Assembly: GCF_015602705.1 (NCBI RefSeq)
Contig: NZ_CP059081.1
Location: 691,702-755,701, forward strand
Source: Acinetobacter lwoffii
GTDB lineage: Bacteria > Pseudomonadota > Gammaproteobacteria > Pseudomonadales > Moraxellaceae
Direction of reading: 5' to 3'
Length of the DNA: 64,000 nt
The notes beneath the pieces were generated by a model, which did no database searches, had not been told where the DNA came from, and was given only the letters and a program-made list of their open reading frames with translations. Below are positions 27,765 through 36,489 of the stretch, piece after piece (position 1 is the stretch's first letter; each line of letters begins with the position of its first letter). The position numbers and the translations under genes are program-made.

Positions 27765-27793
27765 TAAAAAGAGGCTTTCGAGCCTCTTTTTTA
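27765..27793 (+). terminator. Terminator after the first cold-shock gene
   Basis: AAAAAGAGGCT and AGCCTCTTTTTT form an 11-bp stem with loop ttcg and a T-run. Confidence 0.9.
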
Positions 27794-27918
27794 TAGTGCC
27801 ACCGCTTACATATTCAAAGAGACAGATAACACATAAAAAATCCACCAAATAGCAACAATGCTGAGCATTTCCTTTGGCTTAGAATACAAATTAAATGAAT
27901 TCTATAGAGAAAAGTGTC

Positions 27919-28278
27919 ATGTTTACGGATGGAAAAATTAAAACTTACGATTCCGAACGTGGTATGGGTACTTTGGAGTTGGTAGGGGAAGCTCAAGAGT
28001 TAAGTTTCAAGTTATAGGATCTACCTTCGCCTGAAATTGAGCCACAAATTGGAGAGCGGCTTAAATTTAGAATCATTCCTCAACAAGAAAGCATGACCTT
28101 AGACAACATGGTACGTCTACATATTAAAGCGCAGGATGAATTTGTGCCAGAAGTCGTCGCCTTGCAATCCTTGGCACCCACAGTCGCTGTTCCTGTACGT
28201 AATTCACTTTTCTTTAGTCCGACCCTATGGCTGGCATTGGCATCAGCTGTTGGTTTTATGATTTTTGGCGAAGTATAA
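27919..28278 (+). pseudogene. Degenerate cold-shock-domain/membrane protein gene with in-frame stop
   Basis: Read from the ATG at 27919 (MFTDGKIKTYDSERG), the frame runs in register to 28278 but is broken by TAG at 28015-28017, about residue 33. The N-terminus is clearly related to the cold-shock domain of the next gene (MFQEGKIKTYNEDRG), but GFGFI has become GMGTL and the FFHV motif is gone. Downstream of the stop the frame continues as a plausible domain end (QIGERLKFRIIPQQ). It then has a C-terminal hydrophobic segment (SPTLWLALASAVGFMIFG). The likely history is a CSD-plus-membrane-helix gene that lost its RNA-binding motifs and then acquired a stop. Reinitiation at 28093 could still yield a small membrane peptide. 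Confidence 0.7.
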
Positions 28279-28441
28279 ATAAAAACAGAAATTTTATTTT
28301 TTTTACTTTTAACTAAGGATCTATTCTTCCGCCATAAGATGCACTTCTAGTTTTTATGTTTCTGCTTTAGAGAATTTTACAAAAGATTTTCAGTCTCTTT
28401 TTGATTACAATCATAAAAAATATTAAAGATAAGAGCGAATT

Positions 28442-29164
28442 ATGTTTCAAGAGGGGAAAATCAAAACCTATAACGAAGATCGTGGTTTTGGTTTTATTCA
28501 GATCGAAGGGCAATCCAAAGATTTATTTTTCCATGTCAAAGACTTTCCCAATAAAAATATTCCGCCAAAAATGGGGGAAAAATTAAAGTTTTTGATTGTG
28601 GAAGATAATGGAAAGTTTAAGGCAAACCATATTATTCGCTTGGGTATTAAGCAAGAAGTTCCTGTTACACAAAACAATGATCTACATGGAGATACTGAAA
28701 CCAGAGCTTCTCTACGTTATGAAAAGAAAAAATCATCAACTACATCAAAAATAATCACAATATCAGGACTGGTGATTATGGTGATTCTTGCTGTTCTTGT
28801 TTATAACAAATACCAAAGCTACCAAGTTCAAAAACAGCAAAAGCTGGAAGGACTGATGGTAGAGCAGCAACGAATTGTCGCTGAACAGCGAGCAGCGCAA
28901 GGTGATCTACCTATGCAAGGATTATCTGAGCAGGGCAGGAAGAGCCTGGAAAATCAAGGCACTGAGTTAAGAAGCCAAAGTAACCCAGTTAATTCGAAAA
29001 CTTCAGAAACGACTTCGCCATCTGTATCTCAATTTAAATGCGATGGTCGAGAACACTGTAGTCAGATGGGTTCTTATGAGGAAGCATTATTTTTCATTCG
29101 TAACTGTCCAAATACTAAAATGGATGGTGACGGCGATGGGATACCATGTGAAAGTCAGTTTTGA
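28442..29164 (+). CDS. Cold-shock domain - transmembrane - Excalibur-domain fusion protein
   Basis: The 240-residue protein has three parts. Residues 3-67 are a cold-shock domain with both motifs (GFGFI at 15-19, FFHV at 29-32). Residues about 104-121 are one transmembrane helix (IITISGLVIMVILAVLVY). A Gln/Ser-rich linker follows, and residues about 198-240 are an Excalibur-type calcium-binding domain with the DGDGDGIPCE motif and paired cysteines. The expected topology puts the nucleic-acid-binding domain in the cytoplasm and the Excalibur domain in the periplasm. Weak AGA-rich ribosome site. Third of a row of CSD genes. The function is unknown; a role linking RNA binding to the envelope is only inference. 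Confidence 0.85.
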   Translation: MFQEGKIKTYNEDRGFGFIQIEGQSKDLFFHVKDFPNKNIPPKMGEKLKFLIVEDNGKFKANHIIRLGIKQEVPVTQNNDLHGDTETRASLRYEKKKSSTTSKIITISGLVIMVILAVLVYNKYQSYQVQKQQKLEGLMVEQQRIVAEQRAAQGDLPMQGLSEQGRKSLENQGTELRSQSNPVNSKTSETTSPSVSQFKCDGREHCSQMGSYEEALFFIRNCPNTKMDGDGDGIPCESQF

Positions 29165-29171
29165 TGAATCC

Positions 29172-29198
29172 TAAAAAAAGCACCTGAAGGTGCTTCTA
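29172..29198. terminator. Shared hairpin between the Excalibur-fusion gene and finR
   Basis: AAGCACCT-ga-AGGTGCTT lies between the two convergent stop codons. An A-run precedes it and a moderately T-rich stretch follows, so it can serve the minus strand best. Confidence 0.7.
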
Positions 29199-29203
29199 AT
29201 ATT

Positions 29204-30082
29204 TTAGCTTTCACAAAAATTCATAAAGGCTCTCAGACCTGGACCCTGATATTTCTGGCGATGTACCAGCATAAACAGAGGACGAGTCAGCGACCAGAAT
29301 GGTGTATCCAGAATTACCAGTTGACCTTTTTCACGTAAAGGCTCAATCGCAAGTTTGGAAATGCAGGACATACCAATTCCGCCCGCTACAATTTTTAAAA
29401 TCGCTTCATTATGACCGAGTGTTAGACGGATATTGGCATCTGGTACATCTTTCAAGATGGCATTGTCAAACACCTCACGGGTACCTGAACCTTCTTCACG
29501 CAAAATCCATTCTACAGATTTGAAATCTTCAGCGGTTAGTTCACGGTTCAATTGCGCAAGAGGGTGGTCTGGCGCACAGCACACAGCCAGCTCATCATCA
29601 CGCCAATGGATACATTGCAATTGTGGCAGATGACAAGATCCTTCGATCAGGGCCAGATCCAGCTGGAACTGATTCACCGCTTCAATCATTTGACGGGTAT
29701 TACCGACTTGAAGCTGTAAATGTGCTTGCGGCTTGATTTTCAAGAAATCGGCCATCAGGTCAGGAATCAGGTAATCTGAGATCGTCAGGGTTGCACCCAA
29801 ACGTAAATCGATACTTTGAAGCTCACCTTTAGCGACTTGTTCAAAAGATTCACAACGACCTAAAATTTCCAGGGCTTGAGGGAGAAGAAAGCGCCCTAGG
29901 TCATTTAGCTGTAAACGTTTGCCTAGACGGTCAAATAGTGGAGCACCCAGACCATCTTCCAGATCTGCTAAAGCCATACTAGCCGCACTTTGTGTAAGCT
30001 TGACGGCATCGCTAGCCTTCGTTACGGTACCCTCTTGTGCCACTGCTACAAAAACAGCCAATTGGCGTAAAGTCATGCGCAT
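29204..30082 (-). CDS. finR: LysR-type transcriptional regulator, FinR-like
   Basis: A 292-residue LysR-family protein: winged helix-turn-helix at about residues 3-62 (LRQLAVFVAVAQEGTVTKAS, then QSAASMALADLED) and a periplasmic-binding-protein-like effector domain at about 90-290. It is divergent from fpr with 85 bases between starts. In Pseudomonas putida the LysR regulator FinR sits divergent to ferredoxin-NADP reductase fprA and activates it under oxidative stress. The same arrangement here supports the name. Start is M1 or M3 (MRMTLRQ). Confidence 0.75.
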   Translation of the reverse strand: MRMTLRQLAVFVAVAQEGTVTKASDAVKLTQSAASMALADLEDGLGAPLFDRLGKRLQLNDLGRFLLPQALEILGRCESFEQVAKGELQSIDLRLGATLTISDYLIPDLMADFLKIKPQAHLQLQVGNTRQMIEAVNQFQLDLALIEGSCHLPQLQCIHWRDDELAVCCAPDHPLAQLNRELTAEDFKSVEWILREEGSGTREVFDNAILKDVPDANIRLTLGHNEAILKIVAGGIGMSCISKLAIEPLREKGQLVILDTPFWSLTRPLFMLVHRQKYQGPGLRAFMNFCES

Positions 30083-30167
30083 GAGTAGAGCCTTAACATT
30101 TAAAAAATATTAATAAATTATGTTGCCATGCTACCATGAGCACAGTCTTTCATGCCACGTTGAAATC

Positions 30168-30929
30168 ATGTCAATTGAAAAATTTACCCGAGAAAAAGTT
30201 TTATCTGTACACCGTTGGACCAATACATTATTTAGTTTTACGATGACACGCCCAGCACATTTTAAGTTTACCGCAGGGCAGTTTGCGCGTATTGGTTTGC
30301 AAGTGGGGGATGAACTGGTGGTTCGTGCCTATTCGGTAGTGTCCTCTCCTTTTGATGAAACTCTGGAGTTTTTCTCGATTGTCGTTCCAGAAGGTAAATT
30401 TACCTCCAATTTACAGCACCTCAAAGTCGGGAATGAGCTGCATCTGGAAAAAATTCCTTATGGTTATCTGACTCTGGCACGTTATCAATTGCCTTTGCCT
30501 AAAGATCTATGGTTACTGGGTACCGGTACGGGGCTGGCACCGTTTATTTGTATGTTGCAAGACTTTGAAACCTGGAGCAAATACGAAAAAATTAATCTGG
30601 TTTATAGTGTGCGCACCCGGGCAGAACTCGCTTATGTAGATCGGATTCAGGAAATCGCTGAAACCTTTGGCGAAGGACATACCGGTTTTAAGTTTATCCC
30701 GATTATTACCCGTGAGCCTGATGCACCTTTGCACGACCGTTTACCGATTTTGATTGCCAATGGTGAGCTGGAAAAGGCAGCAGGTATCGCGTTTAATCCG
30801 GAAACGACGCATGTCATGCTTTGTGGTAACCCGGATATGGTCGATGATACCAAAGAAGCCTTAAAAGCTCGTGGCCTGACCATGAACCGTCGTGGTGAAG
30901 GAAATATTGCGGTCGAGAATTACTGGTAA
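30168..30929 (+). CDS. fpr: Ferredoxin/flavodoxin--NADP(+) reductase
   Basis: Fpr exchanges electrons between NADPH and ferredoxin or flavodoxin using FAD. I start it at the ATG at 30168 (MSIEKFTREKV), giving 253 residues, which fits the family; the frame opens at 30120 without homology. The FAD-binding motif RAYSVVSSP is at about residues 54-62. The NADP-binding GTGTGLAPF is at about 118-126, CGNPDMV is near the end, and the C-terminus is aromatic (VENYW), as in bacterial Fpr. It is divergent from a FinR-like regulator, suggesting redox-responsive control. Confidence 0.95.
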   Translation: MSIEKFTREKVLSVHRWTNTLFSFTMTRPAHFKFTAGQFARIGLQVGDELVVRAYSVVSSPFDETLEFFSIVVPEGKFTSNLQHLKVGNELHLEKIPYGYLTLARYQLPLPKDLWLLGTGTGLAPFICMLQDFETWSKYEKINLVYSVRTRAELAYVDRIQEIAETFGEGHTGFKFIPIITREPDAPLHDRLPILIANGELEKAAGIAFNPETTHVMLCGNPDMVDDTKEALKARGLTMNRRGEGNIAVENYW

Positions 30930-31070
30930 GGTTGAAGGATTTATGAGCAAAACCCCCTGCTTGAAGGCAATGCGGTTCCTTTAACAGGAGCGGCATTGTG
31001 ATCTAAGGGATAACGGTTTTTTAACATTTTGACTCTCCGAAGCCTTATAGGCCTCTCTAAAACAAACTAC

Positions 31071-31466
31071 CTATCCCTGTCTAAGTTCCGACAGCCCAGC
31101 CGGATAATGCTCTTGTCCCCAGTGCTGATCGGTCTGGTGAAATAGCCACTCCACAGAATCTGCACCAAGATGTTTACGTGTATTGGTTAGACTAATGCGC
31201 GTCAGCAAGTCATAAGAGGCTAACCACTGAGTGCAAATATTGAGTCTTCTTGCTGCTTCATGGATGAGGACATCACGGAAAATCGCCATTCCAAGAACCA
31301 GCCAAAGTACCTGATCCGCAGGCAAGCACCGCCTGCGAATAGTCGCGGGACTGCTCAACCTGAGTGTGGACTTGACCCACTCAACGGGGATATTGTGAAT
31401 AAAAGTACTCAGATTCGAGAGCTTAAACAGATTGTTAAGATCTAAAATATCCTGCTGAAATACCAT
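31071..31466 (-). pseudogene. IS4-family transposase remnant, N-terminal part only
   Basis: About 130 residues match the N-terminal domain of IS4-family transposases (FKLSNLSTFIHNIPVEWVKS, RRCLPADQVLWLVLGMAIFR, and a W-x-x-x-x-D-L-L-T-R-I region). The catalytic DDE core is absent: the frame ends after GLSELRQG instead of continuing. I set the start at the ATG at 31466, because the codons before it lie inside a terminator hairpin. No second inverted repeat was found. It is a decayed insertion-sequence fragment between fpr and the next gene. Confidence 0.75.
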
Positions 31467-31471
31467 AAAAA

Positions 31472-31499
31472 AATCCGATGCCAAACCTGACATCGGATT
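31472..31499 (-). terminator. Intrinsic terminator for the 140-aa gene
   Basis: AATCCGATG and CATCGGATT form a 9-bp stem. On the minus strand it is followed by seven T residues, so it terminates the gene ending at 31576. Confidence 0.85.
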
Positions 31500-31575
31500 C
31501 TCTAATGAATTCCAAAATGATTCAAATGCTTAAGTAAACAGCATTGCCCATTGCGGAGGTTTTTTCGATTCAAGC

Positions 31576-31998
31576 TTAATGCACAAACATATCCATTGAT
31601 TCACGGATTTCCTGAATGGCGGTTTCGACATCGGGACTGAGCCAGGTCGGTTCAAAAAATCCGGCATAGTGCTCAATACGGTCTGCAGGCACCACTAGGC
31701 GCACTGGACAGTCTTCTTCCAGTAAACGCCATGGAATAATCGGCACTTCATTATCCAGCCATGCTGTCACATCTCGAATATCGATAATCATCGCATTCAC
31801 ACAGTCCGGAAAAGGCATCACGGAAAATTCTTCGGTACGACGACGGAAATATTCCAGATCCTGCCAGCGAAGCAGGAAGCTTGGCTTGCTAAATTCAATA
31901 ATTCCAATCAGATGCTGATCACGGCTGTAGTGCAGCGTACATTGATGTGTGACGTCAGTATCAAGATCAAGCGATACACTTTGTTGACGATACGCCAT
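31576..31998 (-). CDS. Conserved hypothetical protein (140 aa)
   Basis: A 140-residue soluble, acidic protein starts MAYRQQSVSLDLDTD and ends SMDMFVH. No signal peptide or membrane span. It is mixed alpha/beta with several Trp and Pro-rich loops (EVPIIPWRLLEED). The segment RLVVPADRIEHYAGFFEPTWL has no motif I can name. It is divergent from the ethanolamine permease gene (150 bases between starts) and ends in a clean terminator. I do not recognise a function. Confidence 0.7.
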   Translation of the reverse strand: MAYRQQSVSLDLDTDVTHQCTLHYSRDQHLIGIIEFSKPSFLLRWQDLEYFRRRTEEFSVMPFPDCVNAMIIDIRDVTAWLDNEVPIIPWRLLEEDCPVRLVVPADRIEHYAGFFEPTWLSPDVETAIQEIRESMDMFVH

Positions 31999-32093
31999 AT
32001 AACTCGGGTGTATAAATGAGAAGGTGGATAATTATAACGCATTTCATCGCTGAAAGGCAGCGTCTCAACTGTCTTCACTAAAGCCTGCGGAAC

Positions 32094-32109
32094 TGGTATG
32101 GCTTATGCA
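32094..32109 (+). promoter_or_regulatory. Candidate sigma-54 promoter upstream of the ethanolamine operon
   Basis: TGGTATGGCTTATGCA keeps the obligatory GG and GC doublets with exactly 10 bases between them and agrees with the -24/-12 consensus TGGCACGnnnnTTGCA at nine of twelve defined positions. It lies 38 bases before the eat start. Nitrogen or ethanolamine-responsive control would make sense for this operon. Confidence 0.4.
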
Positions 32110-32147
32110 TATCTTCAGGGAACAACGATAAAAACAACGAGGTTGCT

Positions 32148-33582
32148 ATGTCAGAGTCAAAAAGTGTGATTGATGCCAGTGTGACTGAAACAGCAGTACA
32201 AGAAGATTATTTTGCCTTGCGCCAGTTCAAGAAAGGTGCTGTAGGCTGGCTGCTTCTCGTCGGTCTGGGAGTAGCTTACGTGATTTCCGGCGACTTCGGT
32301 GGTTGGAATTTCGGTCTGGCACAGGCGGGTTGGGGAGGCATGTTTATTGCGACCATTGTGGTGGCATTTATGTATCTGTGTATGTGCTTGGCCATGTCCG
32401 AAATGTCAACCATGCTGCCGACTGCGGGTGGGGGATACAGTTTTGCCCGTACTGCTTTTGGTCCCTTTGGCGGTTATCTGACCGGAAGTGCCATTCTGAT
32501 TGAATATGCCATCGCTCCAGCAGCAATTGCGTGTTTCATTGGCGCTTATTGCGAAGCCCTGTTTGGCATTGGCGGCTGGATCATTTATCTGGTGAGCTAT
32601 TTAGTGTTTATGGGCTTGCATCTGAAAGGTGCTGGTGAGGCACTCAAAATCATGTTCGTGATTACCGCAATTGCTGCGGTTGCCTTGATGGTGTTTATCT
32701 TTGGCATGTTGCCTCATTTTAATAGTACAAACCTGTTTGATATTGCGGTCAGTACAGAAGCTGCAGGTGCAAGCAGTTTCCTGCCATTGGGTTATCTGGG
32801 CAGCAGTGCCTTATGCGATCTGGTTTTTTCTGGCAGTTGAAGGGGTGCCACTGGCAGCCGAGGAGGCCAAAGAGCCAGCCAAATCCTTGCCGCGTGGCCT
32901 GATTGGTTCCATGCTGATTCTGGCATTCTTTGCCCTGAGTATTTTGCTGCTCGGTCCTGGCGCAGCAGGTGCAGATACGCTGAAAGATTCCGGTGCGCCA
33001 CTGGTTGATGCTTTAGTAGCGGTTTATGGGGCCAATACCTGGATGGCGAGTTTTGTGAATTTTGTCGGGCTGGCAGGTCTGATCGCTAGTTTCTTCTCGA
33101 TTATCTATGCCTATTCCCGTCAAATTTTTGCACTCTCACGTGCCGGTTATTTACCGAAAAAACTCTCTTTAACCAACAGCAATCATGCACCTTATTTGGC
33201 CATCATTATTCCGGGGATTATTGGCTTCCTGCTGTCCCTTTCAGGTGAAGGTGATCTGCTGATTCTGATGGCGGTCTTTGGTGCCACCATTTCCTATGTT
33301 TTGATGATGATGTCTTATATCAAACTGAAATTGTCCCGGCCGAATCTGGTACGTCCTTATCAGGCACCGGGCGGTATTGTGACTGCGTCCATTGCGCTGG
33401 TACTTGCTGCGATTGCCGTGGTGGCAGGCTTTCTGGTCGATCCAAAAGTCTGGTTAATGGCAGCTGCCATTTACGTTGCACTGATTCTCTATTTTCTGCT
33501 GTATAGCCGCCATCATCTGGTGGCCGGGACACCGGAAGAAGAATTTGCCCGTATCGAGGCAGCAGAAAAGGAATTGAAATAA
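32148..33582 (+). pseudogene. eat: Ethanolamine permease, frameshifted
   Basis: This is an APC-superfamily amino-acid/amine permease of the ethanolamine permease (Eat) type. Codons 32148 to about 32797 encode the N-terminal half (KGAVGWLLLVGLGVAYVISG, TAGGGYSFARTAFGPFGGY). The C-terminal half continues in another frame to 33582 (YAIWFFLAVEGVPLAAEEAK). The break lies in ATCTGGGC at 32794-32801. Intact relatives read GYLGIWAA here; adding back a second tandem ATCTGGGC restores exactly that sequence. It also gives one frame of 480 residues. So the frameshift looks like loss of one 8-bp repeat unit. No other defects are seen, so it is recent, or a sequencing error. Confidence 0.85.
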
Positions 33583-33607
33583 ATTATCTAGCAGGGAGAA
33601 CTTGCTT

Positions 33608-34992
33608 ATGTTGTATCAGATTAATGTGGCCAGTCAGCATTATGTCTTTGAGGATTTAAAAACCCTGTTGGCCAAGGCTACGCCTGAACGTTCTGGCGAT
33701 CAGCTGGCAGGGATTGTGGCCGTGGATGCAACCGAGCGGTTGCTGCACAAATGTGTCTGGCAGAAGTACCATTACAGCAGTTTTTGCAAGAAGCTGTGGT
33801 TCCTTATGAAGAGGATGAAATCACCCGCCTGATTATGGATGAACATGATGCTGATGTCTTTTATCCGATCTCGCATTTTACTGTGGGGGATTTTCGTAAC
33901 TGGCTGCTCAGTGCAGATGCCACCACAGAAAAGATTACGGCCTTAAAAATGGGCCTGATTCCGGAAATGGTCGCGGCAGTGAGCAAAATTATGCGCAATC
34001 AGGATCTGATTCTGGTAGCGAAAAAATGCCGCGTGGTGACGCGGTTTAGAAACACCATTGGTCTGGAAGGGCACTTATCAACGCGTTTGCAGCCGAACCA
34101 TCCGACTGATGATCTGATGGGAATCTCTGCATCCATTCTGGATGGACTGATGTACGGCAATGGTGATGCCGTGATCGGGATTAATCCGGCGACGGATAAT
34201 CTGCAGAATTTGACTGAGCTGCTCAAACTGCTCGATCATATCATCCAGGAATATGAGATTCCGACTCAATCTTGTGTTTTGACCCATATTACTTCTGGCA
34301 TTCAGCTGGCAAATAAAAATGTTCCGATTGATTTAATGTTCCAGTCCATTGCGGGAACCGAAAAAGCCAATACCGGTTTCGGGATCAATCTGGCGCTGTT
34401 GCAGGAAGGTTATGAGGCCGCTTTAAGCCTGCAACGCGGCACCGTGGGCCAAAATGTCATGTATTTTGAAACCGGACAGGGCAGTGCCTTGTCTAGCAAT
34501 GGCCATCATGGCGTGGATCAACAGACCGTGGAAGCACGTGCCTACGCCGTGGCGCGTAAGTTTAATCCCTTGCTGGTCAATACCGTGGTCGGCTTTATCG
34601 GACCGGAATATCTGTATAACGGCAAGCAGATTATCCGGGCCGGGCTGGAAGATCATTTCTGTGGCAAGCTGCTCGGTGTACCAATGGGCTGTGATATTTG
34701 CTACACCAATCATGCCGATGCCGATCAAGATGATATGGATGTACTGCTGACCTTGCTTGCCAATGCCGGACTGAATTTTATTATGGGTATTCCCGGTTCA
34801 GATGACGTGATGTTGCACTATCAGACGACCTCCTTTCATGATGCGCTCTACATCCGGCAATTACTGGGATTAAAACCGGCACCCGAATTTGACTACTGGC
34901 TGGAGCATCAGGGAATTTTGGCGCAACAGTCTAATCAGCTGCACTGGCCAACAGAGTTGCCGAAGCAATTTTCACGCCTAATCCTGTCTTGA
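33608..34992 (+). pseudogene. eutB: Ethanolamine ammonia-lyase large subunit, frameshifted
   Basis: EutB with EutC forms the adenosylcobalamin-dependent enzyme that splits ethanolamine into acetaldehyde and ammonia. The first 45 codons (33608-33742, start MLYQINVASQHYVFEDL) are in one frame. The rest, from GCT at 33742, is in another, and together they give 461 residues, the normal length. One G is missing next to TTG at 33740-33742 (expected TTG GCT GCA). The remainder has normal family sequence: IMDEHDADVFYPISHFTVGDFRNW, GIPGSDDVMLHYQTTSFHDA. GGGAG precedes the ATG. As with eat, a recent single lesion or a sequence error. Confidence 0.85.
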
Positions 34993-35001
34993 GGAAGTAC
35001 T

Positions 35002-35817
35002 ATGAAACTGATTGCCGATGTGAAATTTGAGTCCCAATTACAGGATAATCCCTGGCAGAAATTAAAAGCCTTTACTGATGCACGGATTGCCTTAGGTCGA
35101 ACTGGGGGCAGCTTGCCGACTCGACCAAGTCTGGAATTTCAGTTGGCACATGCGCAAGCTAAAGATGCGGTACTGAAGCCACTTGATGTTGAATTCTTAA
35201 AATCTGGCTTAGCTAAAACGGGACTGCCTATTCTGGAAATTGAAAGCCAGGCGGTAGAGAAAGATCTTTATCTTAAACGTCCCGATCTTGGGCGTGTGCT
35301 TTCAGAACAGTCCAAAACGATATTGCAGCAATACCGGGCCGAACATCAGCAACATTGGGATGTAGCGATTGTGCTGGGAGATGGACTATCAGCACGTGCC
35401 ATTGAGGAAAATAGCCTGCATTTTATTCCGGCCTTGCTAGAGGCATGCAAAGAACAAGGCTGGCAGATTGCCCCCTTAGTGATTGCCCGTGGCAGTCGTG
35501 TGGCACTGGGTGATGAATTGGCAGAAATTTTACAGGCGAAAATGCTGGTCATGCTAATTGGCGAACGGCCGGGTTTGAGCTCACCCGATAGTATGGGAAT
35601 TTATTACACTTATAATGCTTTTAAAGGGTGTCATGATGCCTTGCGCAACTGTATTTCCAATGTCCGTTCTGCGGGCTTGGCCTATCCACTAGCTATCCAG
35701 CGACTGGTCGCATTGATGCGTAAATCCTGTGAGTTACAGCTTTCAGGGGTGCAGTTGAAAGATGAACACGAAACCCCAGTCGATATGCAACATAGCCCAG
35801 CCAAACGGCTATTTTAA
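35002..35817 (+). CDS. eutC: Ethanolamine ammonia-lyase small subunit
   Basis: EutC is the small subunit of the cobalamin-dependent lyase and completes the B12-binding site. The 271-residue protein is intact and has the family sequences RIALGRTGGSLPTRPSLEFQ, VLGDGLSARAIEENS and GERPGLSSPDSMGIYYTY, followed by the CISNVRSAGL segment. It lies 9 bases after eutB with GAGGAAG as ribosome site, so it belongs to the operon eat-eutB-eutC. Since eutB is frameshifted, this copy may be without a working partner. No eut microcompartment genes are nearby, as is usual for the short Pseudomonas/Acinetobacter type. Confidence 0.95.
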   Translation: MKLIADVKFESQLQDNPWQKLKAFTDARIALGRTGGSLPTRPSLEFQLAHAQAKDAVLKPLDVEFLKSGLAKTGLPILEIESQAVEKDLYLKRPDLGRVLSEQSKTILQQYRAEHQQHWDVAIVLGDGLSARAIEENSLHFIPALLEACKEQGWQIAPLVIARGSRVALGDELAEILQAKMLVMLIGERPGLSSPDSMGIYYTYNAFKGCHDALRNCISNVRSAGLAYPLAIQRLVALMRKSCELQLSGVQLKDEHETPVDMQHSPAKRLF

Positions 35818-35955
35818 AGTAGCATCTAGCAGAGAATTCTGATGGATTAGTGACTTACATCCCGTCACCATCTCACCATGTTTTGTCACAGAAGCCCTAT
35901 TCACAGCTTGTTATTCTAAAAATCTACTTATGAATAACAAAGAGTGAGGATGGTT

Positions 35956-36288
35956 ATGGTCGATGATTTCAATAAAAAACCACCTTTAAATCATCAGGCA
36001 GACGTGACGCAGAAAAAGCGTATCCCTGTTTATATCTTGATTTTGGTCGGTATTTTTTTACTCGCACTACTGTTCTATATGTTTGCTGACATGAATCCAG
36101 ATGCGAATGATGCTCCTGCAGGACATCCAAATCCGAATGTACAGCCTGCTACCCCAAATAATTCAACTCCAGTCGGTGAGCCTACACAAGGCACCGCCAC
36201 CATGAATGATGGAACGGAAGCTACAGCAACCGTGGGTGATGGCACAGAAGCAACAGCAACTGCGACCGATGGACAGGCGACTCAATAA
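35956..36288 (+). CDS. Small membrane-anchored protein with Thr/Ala-rich repeats
   Basis: I start it at the ATG at 35956 (MVDDFNKKPPLNHQAD); an ATG at 35950 is possible. The product of about 110 residues has a charged cytoplasmic N-terminus and one transmembrane helix (IPVYILILVGIFLLALLFYMF). Its periplasmic tail is low-complexity Pro/Asn/Thr ending with three imperfect ten-residue repeats around DGTEATAT. Unknown function. It lies directly upstream of the CmpX-like channel gene, separated by a hairpin with a T-run. Confidence 0.7.
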   Translation: MVDDFNKKPPLNHQADVTQKKRIPVYILILVGIFLLALLFYMFADMNPDANDAPAGHPNPNVQPATPNNSTPVGEPTQGTATMNDGTEATATVGDGTEATATATDGQATQ

Positions 36289-36301
36289 CTGAAAATACCT
36301 G

Positions 36302-36332
36302 AAAAGCTCTAGTGAACCACTGGGGCTTTTTT
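36302..36332 (+). terminator. Terminator after the small repeat protein
   Basis: AAGCTCTAGTG pairs with CACTGGGGCTT, with mismatches, around a three-base loop, followed by T residues. Confidence 0.65.
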
Positions 36333-36489
36333 GCAATGGATGGTGATGTTTTAAGGTAGTACCATCTACCTGGCCTGAGCCTGAAAACATCAAATCTAAT
36401 ATGAATCCGGAAAAAGAAGGGGCTGATTGTTTCAGGGAGATGCCCCCGATTTCAGATAAATAGCTTAATAACAAAGAGGGTAGAACAAC

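Noticed and set aside
27433..29164. The three CSD genes as one polycistronic operon
   Set aside because: A strong terminator lies behind the first gene, and the gaps of about 160-190 bases suggest separate promoters.
33740..33760. Programmed -1 frameshifting in eutB
   Set aside because: No X-XXY-YYZ slippery heptamer is present at the break, and relatives are encoded in one frame; a one-base deletion explains it better.
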